DNA of 60,986 nt from Simkaniaceae bacterium (GTDB lineage Bacteria > Chlamydiota > Chlamydiia > Chlamydiales > JACRBE01). The notes beneath the pieces are model-generated. The model did no database searches. It saw only the letters and a program-made list of their open reading frames with translations, and was not told the origin of the DNA. Positions 34,159 through 43,222 of the stretch are shown piece by piece. The first letter of the stretch is position 1. Each line of letters opens with the position of its first letter. The DNA is taken from assembly GCA_021734805.1 (NCBI GenBank), contig JAIPIG010000008.1, positions 1 to 60,986 of the forward strand, given 5' to 3'. The position numbers and the translations under genes were made by a program.

Positions 34159-34591
34159 AGATGAGCCCTGGTATAAAGATGGACTTAGATTCAAATGCAC
34201 ACAATGTGGCCGCTGCTGTACGGGGGAACCCGGCTATGTTTGGTTAACGGAAGAAGATATTCAACGCTTCTTACAACATCTTCAAATGAATCGCGAAGCC
34301 TTCCTGAAGCGCTATACCCGCAATGTCAACGGCCGCCTTTCTCTCATTGAGCTCAAGCCCAACTATGACTGTGTTTTTTTAAAAGAGAATAAATGCAGCG
34401 CTTATGAGGCGCGCCCTATTCAATGCCGCACCTTTCCTTGGTGGAAATCGACAATTTCCAATCCCCTCTCTTGGAACCTTTCCCAATCATTTTGCGAAGG
34501 GATTAACCATCCGGAAGGTAAGCTCTATACAAAAGAAGAAATTGAACAGGGAGCCAATCCGCCGTCTCGCCGCTCAAAGGAAGAGCCCTAA
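34136..34591 (+). CDS. YkgJ-type cysteine-cluster protein
   Basis: A 151-residue protein with the PF03692-type motif FKCTQCGRCCTGEPG (C21, C24, C27, C28). It continues with DCVFLKENKCSAYEARPIQC and RTFPWW, giving two more conserved Cys. The family is thought to bind Zn or Fe-S clusters; its role is unknown. ATG 34136 overlaps the metallophosphoesterase end by 23 bases, so the two are coupled. It overlaps the convergent 34588-36423 gene by four bases. Confidence 0.88.
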   Translation: MPLNLLPEDEPWYKDGLRFKCTQCGRCCTGEPGYVWLTEEDIQRFLQHLQMNREAFLKRYTRNVNGRLSLIELKPNYDCVFLKENKCSAYEARPIQCRTFPWWKSTISNPLSWNLSQSFCEGINHPEGKLYTKEEIEQGANPPSRRSKEEP

Positions 34592-36423
34592 CTCATTATC
34601 TTTTGCAAACAGTCTAATTTAGGACTCTCCTCTTCGTAGGCAAAAGATAGGGGTTTATCGGTCATATATAACACATTTTGAGATGCTATGGCGCGCATTT
34701 CATCCGTTATATTTTCCAAACGAGGCAAAGCTAAGAAGAGCTTATAATAAGGAGAGGGATTAACGGATGTAATACCTAAAAGAAAATATAAAATAGCTTT
34801 GACTTCATTTGGCCATAAACCCGTAAGAACTATTTTGATTACTTTACGCAGAGCATCAAGATCAGCCTTCCCTTCAGGGTCATGAATAGCTCTAATCATA
34901 GGTCTAAGAATGTCCTGATCAATGGTTCGAATTCCTGTGCCTATGCAGGCAACACACTCTCTTTCTATTGATTTTAACGCACTGATACTAGCTTCCGGAT
35001 GTCTTTTCCTATATTGCCTTATGACTAAAAAACATTCAAAATATCGATTGAGATCATTCAAAGTAAAAGCAAGTCTTGCTTCATTTCTTATCGAATCTTC
35101 CGATTGAGTTGCGTCTTCATAAACATAAATCCCATCTAATCGATAAAAGCGCGGAATCGCTTTGTATGGGGCAATGATCAATTCCCATTCTGCGATGCAA
35201 TTTAAAAACCATTTTGATTCATCCTTTGAGCAAGGGTATTTTAAGACCTGACGAGCACAATAATAATAATATTCCCCTGAATCCGGAGCAAGTTGCTTTG
35301 CTATCATGGCTTTTAAAAACCATAAAAATTTTCTTACACTCATATTTGGATGGATATCTGCTATGATAGATTCCGAATCGATGTCACGTATGATACCCCA
35401 TGCTTCTTCTATTTTATCATCATTATATAAAGCCGTTGCTTCCAAAGTCAAAAATGAAGGCAAAACCCAAGTGGGCCAATCAGGTCGATATTGCTCTTTA
35501 ATGTCGTCAATGAGTCTGATGATTTCCTTAAAATCAGATGATTTCAATAACACCATGATGTATACTATCTTGATGCGCAATTGATTCTCGAGATCTATTT
35601 TCAATGATTCTTCTATAAGTTCTTTGAATATAATATGCGTTTTTTCACAAATTTCCTTCGTACTCGCTGAAATAATGGCTAATAATAACTTTCTTTCTAC
35701 AAATAACTTTTGCGTATTAGAATCCGTGCAATCGCCTTCCACTATCTCAGACTCTAAAAGCTCTATCGCCTCATCATATTTATTTTGACCTAATAGAAGA
35801 TGGCATTGTCGTTTATTTTCTAAAAGAAGCGGCCAATCCTGTGAAATCGCACGAAAAATGGGTGTTATTCTTTGCATGAATATGTTTGAAATTTTATCTT
35901 CCATTGCTTTCATCTGAGGATCAAAAGACAGAGCGATCTTACCTATTCGATCCATTTTAGAGGAATTTAGCCCCATTCTTTCAGATATATCCGGTGAAGA
36001 AGTGATCACTCCTAAGCAAGACCTTCCGATAATTAAAAAGAGTCTTGCTTGATCCGGTCCATCTAAATGCTTATTTTTGAGTGCCCTCACTGCTATTGAA
36101 ATCGATTTTTTGTATGCGTTGTCTATCAATGCAGCATGTGCTTCTAGGGAAAAAAAAAGGCTTTCCTCACCGCTAGTTAACTCATGTGAGGCTAATAATA
36201 TCCGGCGAAAAATGGCGTAACACACCTTTCCCCTATAGCAGTCAACACCCCCAACAGAAGGTCTGAGAAGTGTGTATGCAACCTCAAAATAATCATATGA
36301 GTGCCCTTTAATTTGAGATTGGGCATCGCGTAAAAAGGGGGGATAAAGCACAGGCTCTCTATCATAACCAACTGATTTAAAATCATTAAGCAATTCTCTG
36401 TCTAAAATTTGAGGCAGGATCAT
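34588..36423 (-). CDS. Large helical-repeat protein of unknown function
   Basis: A 611-residue (ATG 36423) or 613-residue (GTG 36429) soluble protein with no signal or membrane segments. The central part contains TPR-like helices, for example HLLLGQNKYDEAIELLESEI, and a DGIYVYEDATQSED loop. The overall impression is an alpha-solenoid scaffold. No enzyme motifs are visible. Isolated large helical proteins with this look are common among effectors of environmental chlamydiae, but nothing in the sequence proves secretion. It is monocistronic and divergent from the hexomutase gene. Confidence 0.7.
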   Translation of the reverse strand: MILPQILDRELLNDFKSVGYDREPVLYPPFLRDAQSQIKGHSYDYFEVAYTLLRPSVGGVDCYRGKVCYAIFRRILLASHELTSGEESLFFSLEAHAALIDNAYKKSISIAVRALKNKHLDGPDQARLFLIIGRSCLGVITSSPDISERMGLNSSKMDRIGKIALSFDPQMKAMEDKISNIFMQRITPIFRAISQDWPLLLENKRQCHLLLGQNKYDEAIELLESEIVEGDCTDSNTQKLFVERKLLLAIISASTKEICEKTHIIFKELIEESLKIDLENQLRIKIVYIMVLLKSSDFKEIIRLIDDIKEQYRPDWPTWVLPSFLTLEATALYNDDKIEEAWGIIRDIDSESIIADIHPNMSVRKFLWFLKAMIAKQLAPDSGEYYYYCARQVLKYPCSKDESKWFLNCIAEWELIIAPYKAIPRFYRLDGIYVYEDATQSEDSIRNEARLAFTLNDLNRYFECFLVIRQYRKRHPEASISALKSIERECVACIGTGIRTIDQDILRPMIRAIHDPEGKADLDALRKVIKIVLTGLWPNEVKAILYFLLGITSVNPSPYYKLFLALPRLENITDEMRAIASQNVLYMTDKPLSFAYEEESPKLDCLQKIMS

Positions 36424-36492
36424 ATTCACACCAAAATAAAAATGGTCGATTATACTAAAAACCGATTAATCGGATCATGTTAAAAAAAAATT

Positions 36493-36510
36493 TATACCGG
36501 GAGTGATTCA
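36493..36510. repeat. Remnant end of a TATACCG-type element
   Basis: TATACCGGGAGTGATTCA matches the left end of families A and S and then breaks off. It lies upstream of the hexomutase gene. Confidence 0.5.
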
Positions 36511-36583
36511 TATGACTTCATGCTTTGACTATTATTTTCAATCAACTATATTGATCGGTAGAAATAACGTAAAAGGTAACCTC

Positions 36584-38335
36584 ATGTCTCGAGACATCGC
36601 CTCAATGGTCGATCAATGGTTAAAAGGTGACTACGACAATGAAACAAAGCAAGAAATTCTAAAGCTTCAAACAGATGCGCCTCAAATGCTTCGGGACGCT
36701 TTCTATAAAGACCTCGAATTCGGGACAGGGGGAATGAGGGGGCAAATGGGAGTCGGAACAAATCGACTCAATATCTATACGATTGGCCGTGCAACACAAT
36801 CCCTTGCCAATTACATCAATGACAACTTAAGATTAAACAATCATCTCAGTGTCGTTATTTGTTACGATTCAAGACACCACTCACATGAATTTGCTCTTTA
36901 CGCGGCTCGCGTCCTTGCCGGCAATCAAATTCACGTTTGGATGAGTCCGGAACTACGTCCTACACCATTCACATCTTTTATGGTCAGACAAAAAGGAGCC
37001 GTTGCGGGAATTATGATCACAGCTTCTCATAATCCCTCGGAATATAACGGTTATAAAGTCTATGGCCCCGATGGGGCACAAGTCGTTCCTCCCCATGATT
37101 GCGGAATCATTCAAGAGTATGAAAAGATTAAATCCTTAGATGAGATCCGTTTAGCAGCTGAAAACTCCCCCCTCATTCACACGATGACGGCTCAGGATGA
37201 TGATGCCTTTATTGAGGCAATCACCCACCTGCAAATCCATCAAAAAGAGAGCCTTGATTTTGGAGATGCACTTCATATCCTCTACTCCAGTCTTCATGGC
37301 TGCGGAATGACTCTAATGCCTAAAGCTCTTAAAGCCTGTGGTCTCACCCACATCTCATTCGTGAAGAGCCAAGTCATCCCCGATGGGGATTTCCCGACAG
37401 TGAAAAAACCCAATCCCGAAGAACTCCCTGCCCTCCAAATGGGCATCGATCAAATGCAAAAAGAGAAATGCGATCTTTTCATAGCAACAGATCCCGATGC
37501 CGATCGCGTCGGTGTCGTCGTCATGCATCAAAATAAACCCGTTGTCTTGACCGGAAATGAAATTGCTTCGATTTGTCTCTATCACCTTGCCAATACGCTG
37601 CAACAAAAAGGGGGCTTAACAAAGAATCATACCGTTCTCACCACCATTGTGACAACGCGCCTCTTAAAAAAAATTGCCGCTGATTTTAACTTGCAATATT
37701 TCGATCTTCTGACGGGATTTAAATACATCGGCGAAAAAATCCATCAATTTGAAGAAGAGAGCAACCCCCATCAATTTCTCTTTGGTGCGGAAGAATCCTA
37801 TGGTTATCTCATGGGAACTCATTCGCGAGATAAAGACTCTTTTGTCACCTCATGCTTCATTGGACAAATGGCTTTACACCTGAAACTAAAAGGTTTAACC
37901 CTGATCGATCAGCTCTATGATATTTATCAACGCTATGGAATTCATCGAGAGGGACAAGTCACGATTGCTTTAGAAGATTCGGAAGCGGGCGCTCGCAAAA
38001 AAGATGCAATCATGAACTCATTTCGAGATCCTAACCTCACCGCTTTTGCCGATATGGCCCTCGTTCAAATCGATGATTATAAAATCGGAAAAGGGCGCCA
38101 CTTAATGACAGGCGAAACTTATCCCCTTCACCTTCCAAAATCCGATACGATTGTCTTCAAATGCGATGATGAGAGCGAAATTATCGTCCGCCCCTCAGGA
38201 ACCGAACCCAAGATCAAAATCTATGGACTGATGCAACTCAAATCATTTCTCACCATTGAAAAGGGAATCAACGACCTTGATACTATCCTTAAATCAAGAC
38301 TGACGGCAATCCGGGAACAATTCCATCAAAAATAG
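36584..38335 (+). CDS. Alpha-D-phosphohexomutase (phosphoglucomutase/phosphomannomutase)
   Basis: This enzyme interconverts hexose 1- and 6-phosphates in the cytosol. The 583-residue protein has the PgcA-like four-domain order: N-terminal DLEFGTGGMRG, active-site Ser in MITASHNPSEYNGYK, metal loop ATDPDADRVGV, sugar loop GAEESYGYLMG, and phosphate loop VRPSGTEPKIKIYG. ATG 36584 with AAAGG upstream is preferred. The frame is open to 36503, but that segment includes repeat-derived sequence and no family residues. Glycogen metabolism is a likely use in Chlamydiae. It converges on the 7TM-HD gene. Confidence 0.93.
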   Translation: MSRDIASMVDQWLKGDYDNETKQEILKLQTDAPQMLRDAFYKDLEFGTGGMRGQMGVGTNRLNIYTIGRATQSLANYINDNLRLNNHLSVVICYDSRHHSHEFALYAARVLAGNQIHVWMSPELRPTPFTSFMVRQKGAVAGIMITASHNPSEYNGYKVYGPDGAQVVPPHDCGIIQEYEKIKSLDEIRLAAENSPLIHTMTAQDDDAFIEAITHLQIHQKESLDFGDALHILYSSLHGCGMTLMPKALKACGLTHISFVKSQVIPDGDFPTVKKPNPEELPALQMGIDQMQKEKCDLFIATDPDADRVGVVVMHQNKPVVLTGNEIASICLYHLANTLQQKGGLTKNHTVLTTIVTTRLLKKIAADFNLQYFDLLTGFKYIGEKIHQFEEESNPHQFLFGAEESYGYLMGTHSRDKDSFVTSCFIGQMALHLKLKGLTLIDQLYDIYQRYGIHREGQVTIALEDSEAGARKKDAIMNSFRDPNLTAFADMALVQIDDYKIGKGRHLMTGETYPLHLPKSDTIVFKCDDESEIIVRPSGTEPKIKIYGLMQLKSFLTIEKGINDLDTILKSRLTAIREQFHQK

Positions 38336-38361
38336 AGTTTTTTACTTTATTTCGAGATCGT

Positions 38362-40452
38362 CTATTTTTTCTTTTCAGGGTATTTGATGCGTAAATGACG
38401 TGTAATCGAGAGCGTTTTAGAGATCACTTTCTTGACAAGACCTAACTCCTCAAAGGTAAGCCTACATTCATCGAATTGCCCCTCTTCCGCTTTATCTTCC
38501 ACTAAGCGATTGACAAGTGCTTCAATTGTTTTTTCACTCGGCTCTTCTAAAGAGCGAGAGGCGGCTTCAATCGTATCGGCAATCATGATAATAGCCGACT
38601 CTTTGGATCGGGGCTTTGGCCCCGGATAGCAAAACTGCTTTTCATCCACAGCTTCGATATTCCCCTTCATGAGCTCAACTTGCTTGCAATAAAAATAGTA
38701 GACGAGGGTTGTCCCATGATGCTCTAAGATGATATCGATAAAGCTCTTGGGAAGCCCATATTTCCTAGCAAGGTTAACCCCCTCCGTGACGTGAGCGATA
38801 ATCACCTGTGTTGATTCAAGCGGCGTGAGGAGTTGGTGAATGTCGAAAGCCCCGAGCTGATTTTCAGTAAAGTAATGGGGGTTAAAGAGTTTTCCAATGT
38901 CGTGGTACATACTTGCAACGCGGCAAAAAAGACCATTAGCGCCTATGGCATGTGCGGCAGCTTCAGATAAACTCCCTACGACAAGCGAGTGTTGATATGT
39001 TCCCGGCGCTTCAAGACTTAAGCGGCGTAAAAGCTCATTACTTGGATCGACGTATTCCATCAGCGTAATGTCAGTCATCACATGAAAGAGCGACTCAAGA
39101 GCGGGGAGAAGAGCAACAACAATAATCGCAATGATCAAGAGGAAGACAAATGTCGAAACGAAATCAAAAATCAAAAAAACATCAAAAAAGTGATTTTCAT
39201 ACAGTTTAAAGGCGACAAGAGCCGGGATTAAACTGAGCCATGCACGACTTGTCGCTTCAAAAATCTCTTTTCGTTTGCGCAAGGCTTTGGAAAAGAGAAT
39301 GATCGCCAAACCGCCGACAATGTTAATAAAGAGAAAGCGGCTATGATCAACTGCTAGGGAAATAGCTAAAATCACTGATAGAAAGAGCGTTGTGAAAATC
39401 GCTAAGTGCTTATTGAGCAAAATACAAATTAAAATAGCCGTAAATGGAATGACGAGCGGGTAGCGGATCATCTCCATTAATTGACTCCCCGAACGCAAGA
39501 GAACATACTCGAGTCCCTTTGCCAGCCCCAATGTCAATACGATAATGACAACATAGAGAAATAGCTTTGAAGATGAATCATAAATGGCTTTGTGATTCAT
39601 CTTCAGATACATCGAACCGAGAACCACAATAATTAAGGCAAAGAGCAAGCTAGCAAAAATTGATTTCACCTGCCAAATATTGCGATTTTCACCGATGGCT
39701 CTTTTCATCGCTTTGAGCATGGCAACATGCCGCTCAGTCACAACATCGCCCTGATTGATGATATTGCGCCCGGCTTTGATACGGGTATATTTTTCAGGAA
39801 TACTCGCCTCGATGGCATGTCTAAAGATGCGGTGGATCTCATGATCCTCCTCAAGCTGCCACTTATCCTGTTTAAAATAACCCAAAATATAGGAAATAAC
39901 AGCCGGATTAAAATCATATTTTTTGACAATCATATATTCGATATGCTGCCAAAAAGTATTGGGAAGAGTGAGTGGCTTTTCAGTTGTAAGACTCTGAATG
40001 ACTTGATAATAAGTCACGGGAATATCTGACTCACGCAATCGCTGGAAGGTACGCGGATCTGTCAATCTCGACTCAATGAGATACTCCTCAATGACATCGG
40101 CAGCATTGTACATCTCTTCAAAGGTTGTCTTGCTAATTCTCGAACGCCAATCGCGATGATGGATTAAGAAATTTTCAAATTCAAACCGTTTTGTTTTGAT
40201 CTCATTTTGATTGATCATCAAAATAAGTCCAATATCCCTAACAGCTTCCTGTTTGAGAATAAGCGTAGCTTCGCGATCGGGGAATTCAAAGTCAACCTGA
40301 GCGACAATGTAGCCCTGTGATTGCGCGCCGATCTCAAGAGATTCCACCCTTACTTCTTTAAAATGCAAAAAACAAAAGAAAATGAGCATCAAAAAGAAAC
40401 TCAAAGCGAATCTCTTCCAGAAATAGGAACTTTTCAAGAGTTCAATCACCAA
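38362..40452 (-). CDS. 7TM-HD cyclic-di-AMP phosphodiesterase, PgpH-like
   Basis: A 696-residue membrane protein. It has one N-terminal helix (17-33), an extracytoplasmic 7TMR-HDED domain to about residue 270, seven membrane helices to about 460, then a cytosolic HD domain. The HD core is visible as GTYQHSLVVGSLSEAAAHA, SMYHDIGKLFNPHYF, HVTEGVNLARKYGLP and LEHHGTTLVYYFY. PgpH of Listeria has this architecture and degrades c-di-AMP, a nucleotide that Chlamydia make with DacA. Activity here is inferred. Confidence 0.9.
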   Translation of the reverse strand: MVIELLKSSYFWKRFALSFFLMLIFFCFLHFKEVRVESLEIGAQSQGYIVAQVDFEFPDREATLILKQEAVRDIGLILMINQNEIKTKRFEFENFLIHHRDWRSRISKTTFEEMYNAADVIEEYLIESRLTDPRTFQRLRESDIPVTYYQVIQSLTTEKPLTLPNTFWQHIEYMIVKKYDFNPAVISYILGYFKQDKWQLEEDHEIHRIFRHAIEASIPEKYTRIKAGRNIINQGDVVTERHVAMLKAMKRAIGENRNIWQVKSIFASLLFALIIVVLGSMYLKMNHKAIYDSSSKLFLYVVIIVLTLGLAKGLEYVLLRSGSQLMEMIRYPLVIPFTAILICILLNKHLAIFTTLFLSVILAISLAVDHSRFLFINIVGGLAIILFSKALRKRKEIFEATSRAWLSLIPALVAFKLYENHFFDVFLIFDFVSTFVFLLIIAIIVVALLPALESLFHVMTDITLMEYVDPSNELLRRLSLEAPGTYQHSLVVGSLSEAAAHAIGANGLFCRVASMYHDIGKLFNPHYFTENQLGAFDIHQLLTPLESTQVIIAHVTEGVNLARKYGLPKSFIDIILEHHGTTLVYYFYCKQVELMKGNIEAVDEKQFCYPGPKPRSKESAIIMIADTIEAASRSLEEPSEKTIEALVNRLVEDKAEEGQFDECRLTFEELGLVKKVISKTLSITRHLRIKYPEKKK

Positions 40453-40487
40453 CTTACTCTCATAAAATGATTTATGATACGAATTAT

Positions 40488-40536
40488 CTCAATTTTGCAA
40501 CTTTTTAGGATTGAAGGTTCAAGCTCGACTTTGCAA
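40488..40536. repeat. Remnants of family D ends
   Basis: CTCAATTTTGCAACTTTTTA and, 25 bases later, CTCGACTTTGCAAAA resemble the family D terminal repeat in direct orientation. The centre of the element is missing. Confidence 0.5.
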
Positions 40537-40634
40537 AATCAAGATTATACTTTATTAAGTAATAATTAGGCCTATTTTTTTACATAGCTTAAATCCCCTC
40601 TTTCTCACAACCTAAGAGACAACAAAGCTTAAAC

Positions 40635-40664
40635 TTGACTTAAGGGCTCAGCTTAAGGAATAAT
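40635..40664 (+). promoter_or_regulatory. Predicted promoter of dnaX-ybaB
   Basis: TTGACT and AATAAT lie 18 bases apart, about 30 bases before the dnaX ATG. Confidence 0.4.
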
Positions 40665-40694
40665 AGGTCAACTATTGGATATGGGATTTAATCT

Positions 40695-42176
40695 ATGACC
40701 CGCTATCAAGTCATTGCAAAAAAGTTTAGGCCTCAAACATTTGCAGAGGTTTTTGGGCAAGCACCCATCATCACGACGCTCAAAAATGCATTGCGCATGC
40801 AAAGAGTTGCACACGCCTATTTATTCACCGGCTGTCGCGGGAGCGGAAAAACAACGCTTGTCCGCCTTTTTGCCAAAGCGATCAACTGCCATTCCCTCTC
40901 CAGCGATTTTGAACCCTGCAATGCCTGTCCTTCTTGTCTTGATATTATGTCGGGACGCTCACTGGACATCCTCGAAATCGACGGCGCTTCTAATCGCGGC
41001 ATTGACGATATTCGGCAAATTAACGATACCGTTGGCTATGCCTCAACGCATGGCGGTTATAAAATCATTATCATCGATGAAGTGCATATGCTGACCAAAG
41101 AGGCATTTAATGCGCTTCTCAAGACACTTGAAGAGCCACCGGAAAATGTAAAATTCTTCTTTGCGACAACCGAACCCCATAAAGTTCTCTCTACAATCAC
41201 AAGTCGTTGTCAACGCTTTGATCTGGCGCGCATCCCCCCTGATGAGATGATGAAAAAACTCAAGCGCGTCGCAGCAGAGCTCGACATCGATATCGATGAT
41301 AATGCGCTGAAACTCATCATTAAGATCTCAGAGGGATCTTTAAGGGATGCCGAATCGCTTCTCGATCAAGCCATTTGTTACCAAGAAGGGCGAACGACAG
41401 AAGAATCCATCCGTTCAATGCTTGGCCTTCTCCCCCTCGATATTTTTGCAAAAATCGATGAGGCGTACGCCGCTACAAAACCGGATCAGGCATTTCATAT
41501 TGGCCATCATATTTTCAATAGTGGCATCGATCTCCACTATTTTTTTGAGATGCTCCTCGATCATTTCCGCCATATTCTCCTCTTCTTTTATAACATCTCT
41601 CATGAACATGACACCTACTCCGCAGAAGCAGCTGAACATTATAAGAAAACAACACACATTTACTCCAAAGAGACCGTTTTATCGATTATCTCTTATCTGA
41701 CCGAACTCCTCTCCCATCAAGGACGGGCCAGCCTTCGTAAAATCGATATCGAAATGACCCTCTTGTATATATTGAGACAAAAAAATCGCGTGACATACGA
41801 AGCTCTTACCGAGCATCTCAATCGGATTGCCGATAAAATCAATACCCCAAAGCCAACTAAAGGACAGGAGCATACATCTACTCCCCCTCCTCAAGTCGCT
41901 CCCCCTCTTCCGATCATTGAAGAGCGCGCCGTGATTGAACACGCATTGCCCCCCTCCCCGGAACCGATCCCTCGTGACCCCCCCATGGAGTTTGCACAGC
42001 AGCAAAGCCTTCTCTCATCGCTAGACCCCAAACCAATGCCTTCAGGATCAATTCCTTCAGAACAGGCCGCAGAGAGTTTCTCTAAACCATTGGAAATCAA
42101 TATGGAAAAAATCAAGAGAGAAACCCTCCTCAATTTTGCAGCCGTTGAGCTCAAAGGCAGACTGACCTCCAAATAG
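40695..42176 (+). CDS. dnaX: DNA polymerase III subunit gamma/tau DnaX
   Basis: DnaX is the clamp-loader ATPase that couples polymerase III to the helicase. The 493-residue protein has Walker A GCRGSGKTT at residues 46-54, a zinc module with CNACPSC, Walker B IIIDEVHML, and FNALLKTLEEPPENVKFFFA. The sensor region TSRCQRFD follows, then a helical lid domain. The last 100 residues are Pro-rich (PPPQVAPPLP), shorter than E. coli tau. No A-rich slippery site is obvious. It leads ybaB by 88 bases, a conserved bacterial pairing. Confidence 0.96.
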   Translation: MTRYQVIAKKFRPQTFAEVFGQAPIITTLKNALRMQRVAHAYLFTGCRGSGKTTLVRLFAKAINCHSLSSDFEPCNACPSCLDIMSGRSLDILEIDGASNRGIDDIRQINDTVGYASTHGGYKIIIIDEVHMLTKEAFNALLKTLEEPPENVKFFFATTEPHKVLSTITSRCQRFDLARIPPDEMMKKLKRVAAELDIDIDDNALKLIIKISEGSLRDAESLLDQAICYQEGRTTEESIRSMLGLLPLDIFAKIDEAYAATKPDQAFHIGHHIFNSGIDLHYFFEMLLDHFRHILLFFYNISHEHDTYSAEAAEHYKKTTHIYSKETVLSIISYLTELLSHQGRASLRKIDIEMTLLYILRQKNRVTYEALTEHLNRIADKINTPKPTKGQEHTSTPPPQVAPPLPIIEERAVIEHALPPSPEPIPRDPPMEFAQQQSLLSSLDPKPMPSGSIPSEQAAESFSKPLEINMEKIKRETLLNFAAVELKGRLTSK

Positions 42177-42264
42177 TTTTTGCCATGAAAATGGCGTGCT
42201 TAGAATACAAAAAAGTGTTATAATTCCATATTCAATTAAATCATTAACACTTGAGGCATAAGCG

Positions 42265-42573
42265 ATGGGTAGCGGCTTTTCGAAAATGAAAAAACAGGCA
42301 AAACGCTTTGAAGAGCAATTTTCAAAATTCCAAGAAGAATTGAAAGCAAAAGAGTTCGAAGGACAAGCAGGAAATGGGCTTGTCAAAGTCATTCTTAATG
42401 GAGAAAAGAAACTTAAGTCTTTGACTATCAACCCCGAATGCGTTGACAAAGATGACATCGAAGGCCTTCAAGATCTGATCATCGGTGCTTTTGCAGATGC
42501 GGAAAGCAAAGTCTCTGATGAAAGTCCTAATATGGGCGGTGGGCTTCCCGCAGGCCTCGGCGGCTTATTCTAA
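42265..42573 (+). CDS. ybaB: Nucleoid-associated protein YbaB/EbfC
   Basis: A 102-residue dimeric DNA-binding protein family member. The N-terminal helix has KKQAKRFEEQFSKFQEELKA. The domain then has GLVKVILNGEKKLKSLTINP and DLIIGAFADAESKVSDE, with a Gly-rich tail NMGGGLPAGLGGLF. All match YbaB. It is downstream of dnaX as in most bacteria (CT335 in C. trachomatis). A hairpin with a T tract follows within 30 bases. Confidence 0.95.
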   Translation: MGSGFSKMKKQAKRFEEQFSKFQEELKAKEFEGQAGNGLVKVILNGEKKLKSLTINPECVDKDDIEGLQDLIIGAFADAESKVSDESPNMGGGLPAGLGGLF

Positions 42574-42576
42574 AAT

Positions 42577-42688
42577 TTCCTCCCATAAATAGGAGGCGAT
42601 TTTTTTGACGGTTAAGAAATATTGGCATCACATCGTTGGTCCCGTGAGCTCCCTGCTTGGATCCAAAGAGCTTGGCCTCCGTTCAAAA
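42577..42688. repeat. Family B repeat, copy B1
   Basis: About 112 bp containing CCTCCCATAAATAGGAGG, then TTTTTTTGACGGTTAAG, ATTGGC and, at the far end, CTTGGCCTCCGTTCAAAA. An inverted, rearranged counterpart is at 56835-56955. A smaller relative with CCTCCATGAACGGAAGCC is at 46040-46102. Confidence 0.65.
42579..42606 (+). terminator. Terminator-like hairpin after ybaB
   Basis: CCTCC and GGAGG form a short 5 bp stem followed by CGATTTTTTT. It lies at the edge of repeat B1, six bases after the ybaB stop. Confidence 0.5.
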
Positions 42689-42823
42689 CACCTTGTAAAA
42701 TCTAAATCATATTCAAAAAATACAAGGTAAAAAATAAAGTCATCGAAACAATGATGTATATCCCTATGAGAAACATAGTACAGGCTAGGTCATAGTAATC
42801 ATGAACCACGGTAGCAATCAACA

Positions 42824-43020
42824 GATTGCAAGTGCTTTGTTGCATAATTCGATAAACTATCAGGTTATTGACCATAAGGATTTTAACAACCACAGAGAGC
42901 ACAGAGAAAAATCAAGAAAATGCACATTCCGGCACCTCTGTGAGCTCTGTGCTCTCTGTGGTAAAAACTAATAATGAGCATGTTAGATAAAAATGAATTA
43001 TGCAACGCCGATTGCAAGTG
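42824..43020. repeat. MITE-like element, family E, with 11 bp target duplication
   Basis: The element (42835-43009) starts CTTTGTTGCATAATTC and ends GAATTATGCAACGCC (inverted). It is flanked by direct repeats of GATTGCAAGTG at 42824-42834 and 43010-43020, a convincing 11 bp target-site duplication. Internally ACCACAGAGAGCACAGAG is inverted near 42944-42962. A partial copy is at 60590. The segment 42689-42823 before it is AT-rich and may hold the end of a degraded membrane-protein gene on the minus strand. Confidence 0.8.
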
Positions 43021-43034
43021 ATATTTATCTTTAA

Positions 43035-43215
43035 TATACCGGGAGTGATTCAAGAGTTGGAATTTTTAGAAGCCGGCTATAGCGATGGTCGATCGGGTCG
43101 AAGGCCCTTCTACCTGAAAGGGCGCGCTATTGACAATAGGCAGAGGTGAGATAAATCGACCAAGCGGGGATGCCCGGCGACAAAAAAAAACAACTCTTGA
43201 ATGACGAGCGGTATA
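43035..43215. repeat. MITE-like element, family A, copy A4
   Basis: A 181 bp copy in inverted orientation relative to A1, starting TATACCGGGAGTGATTCAAG. It lies 15 bases after the family E element and eight bases before the end of ptsI. Confidence 0.85.
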
Positions 43216-43222
43216 AATGGTA

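Noticed and set aside
40695-42176. Programmed frameshift in dnaX to make a short gamma form
   Set aside because: I found no A-rich slippery heptamer with a following stem in the expected region.
42702-42902. A 66-codon hydrophobic frame on the minus strand
   Set aside because: Its front half lies inside the family E element. The rear part may be the end of a degraded membrane-protein gene, but a functional gene is not supported.
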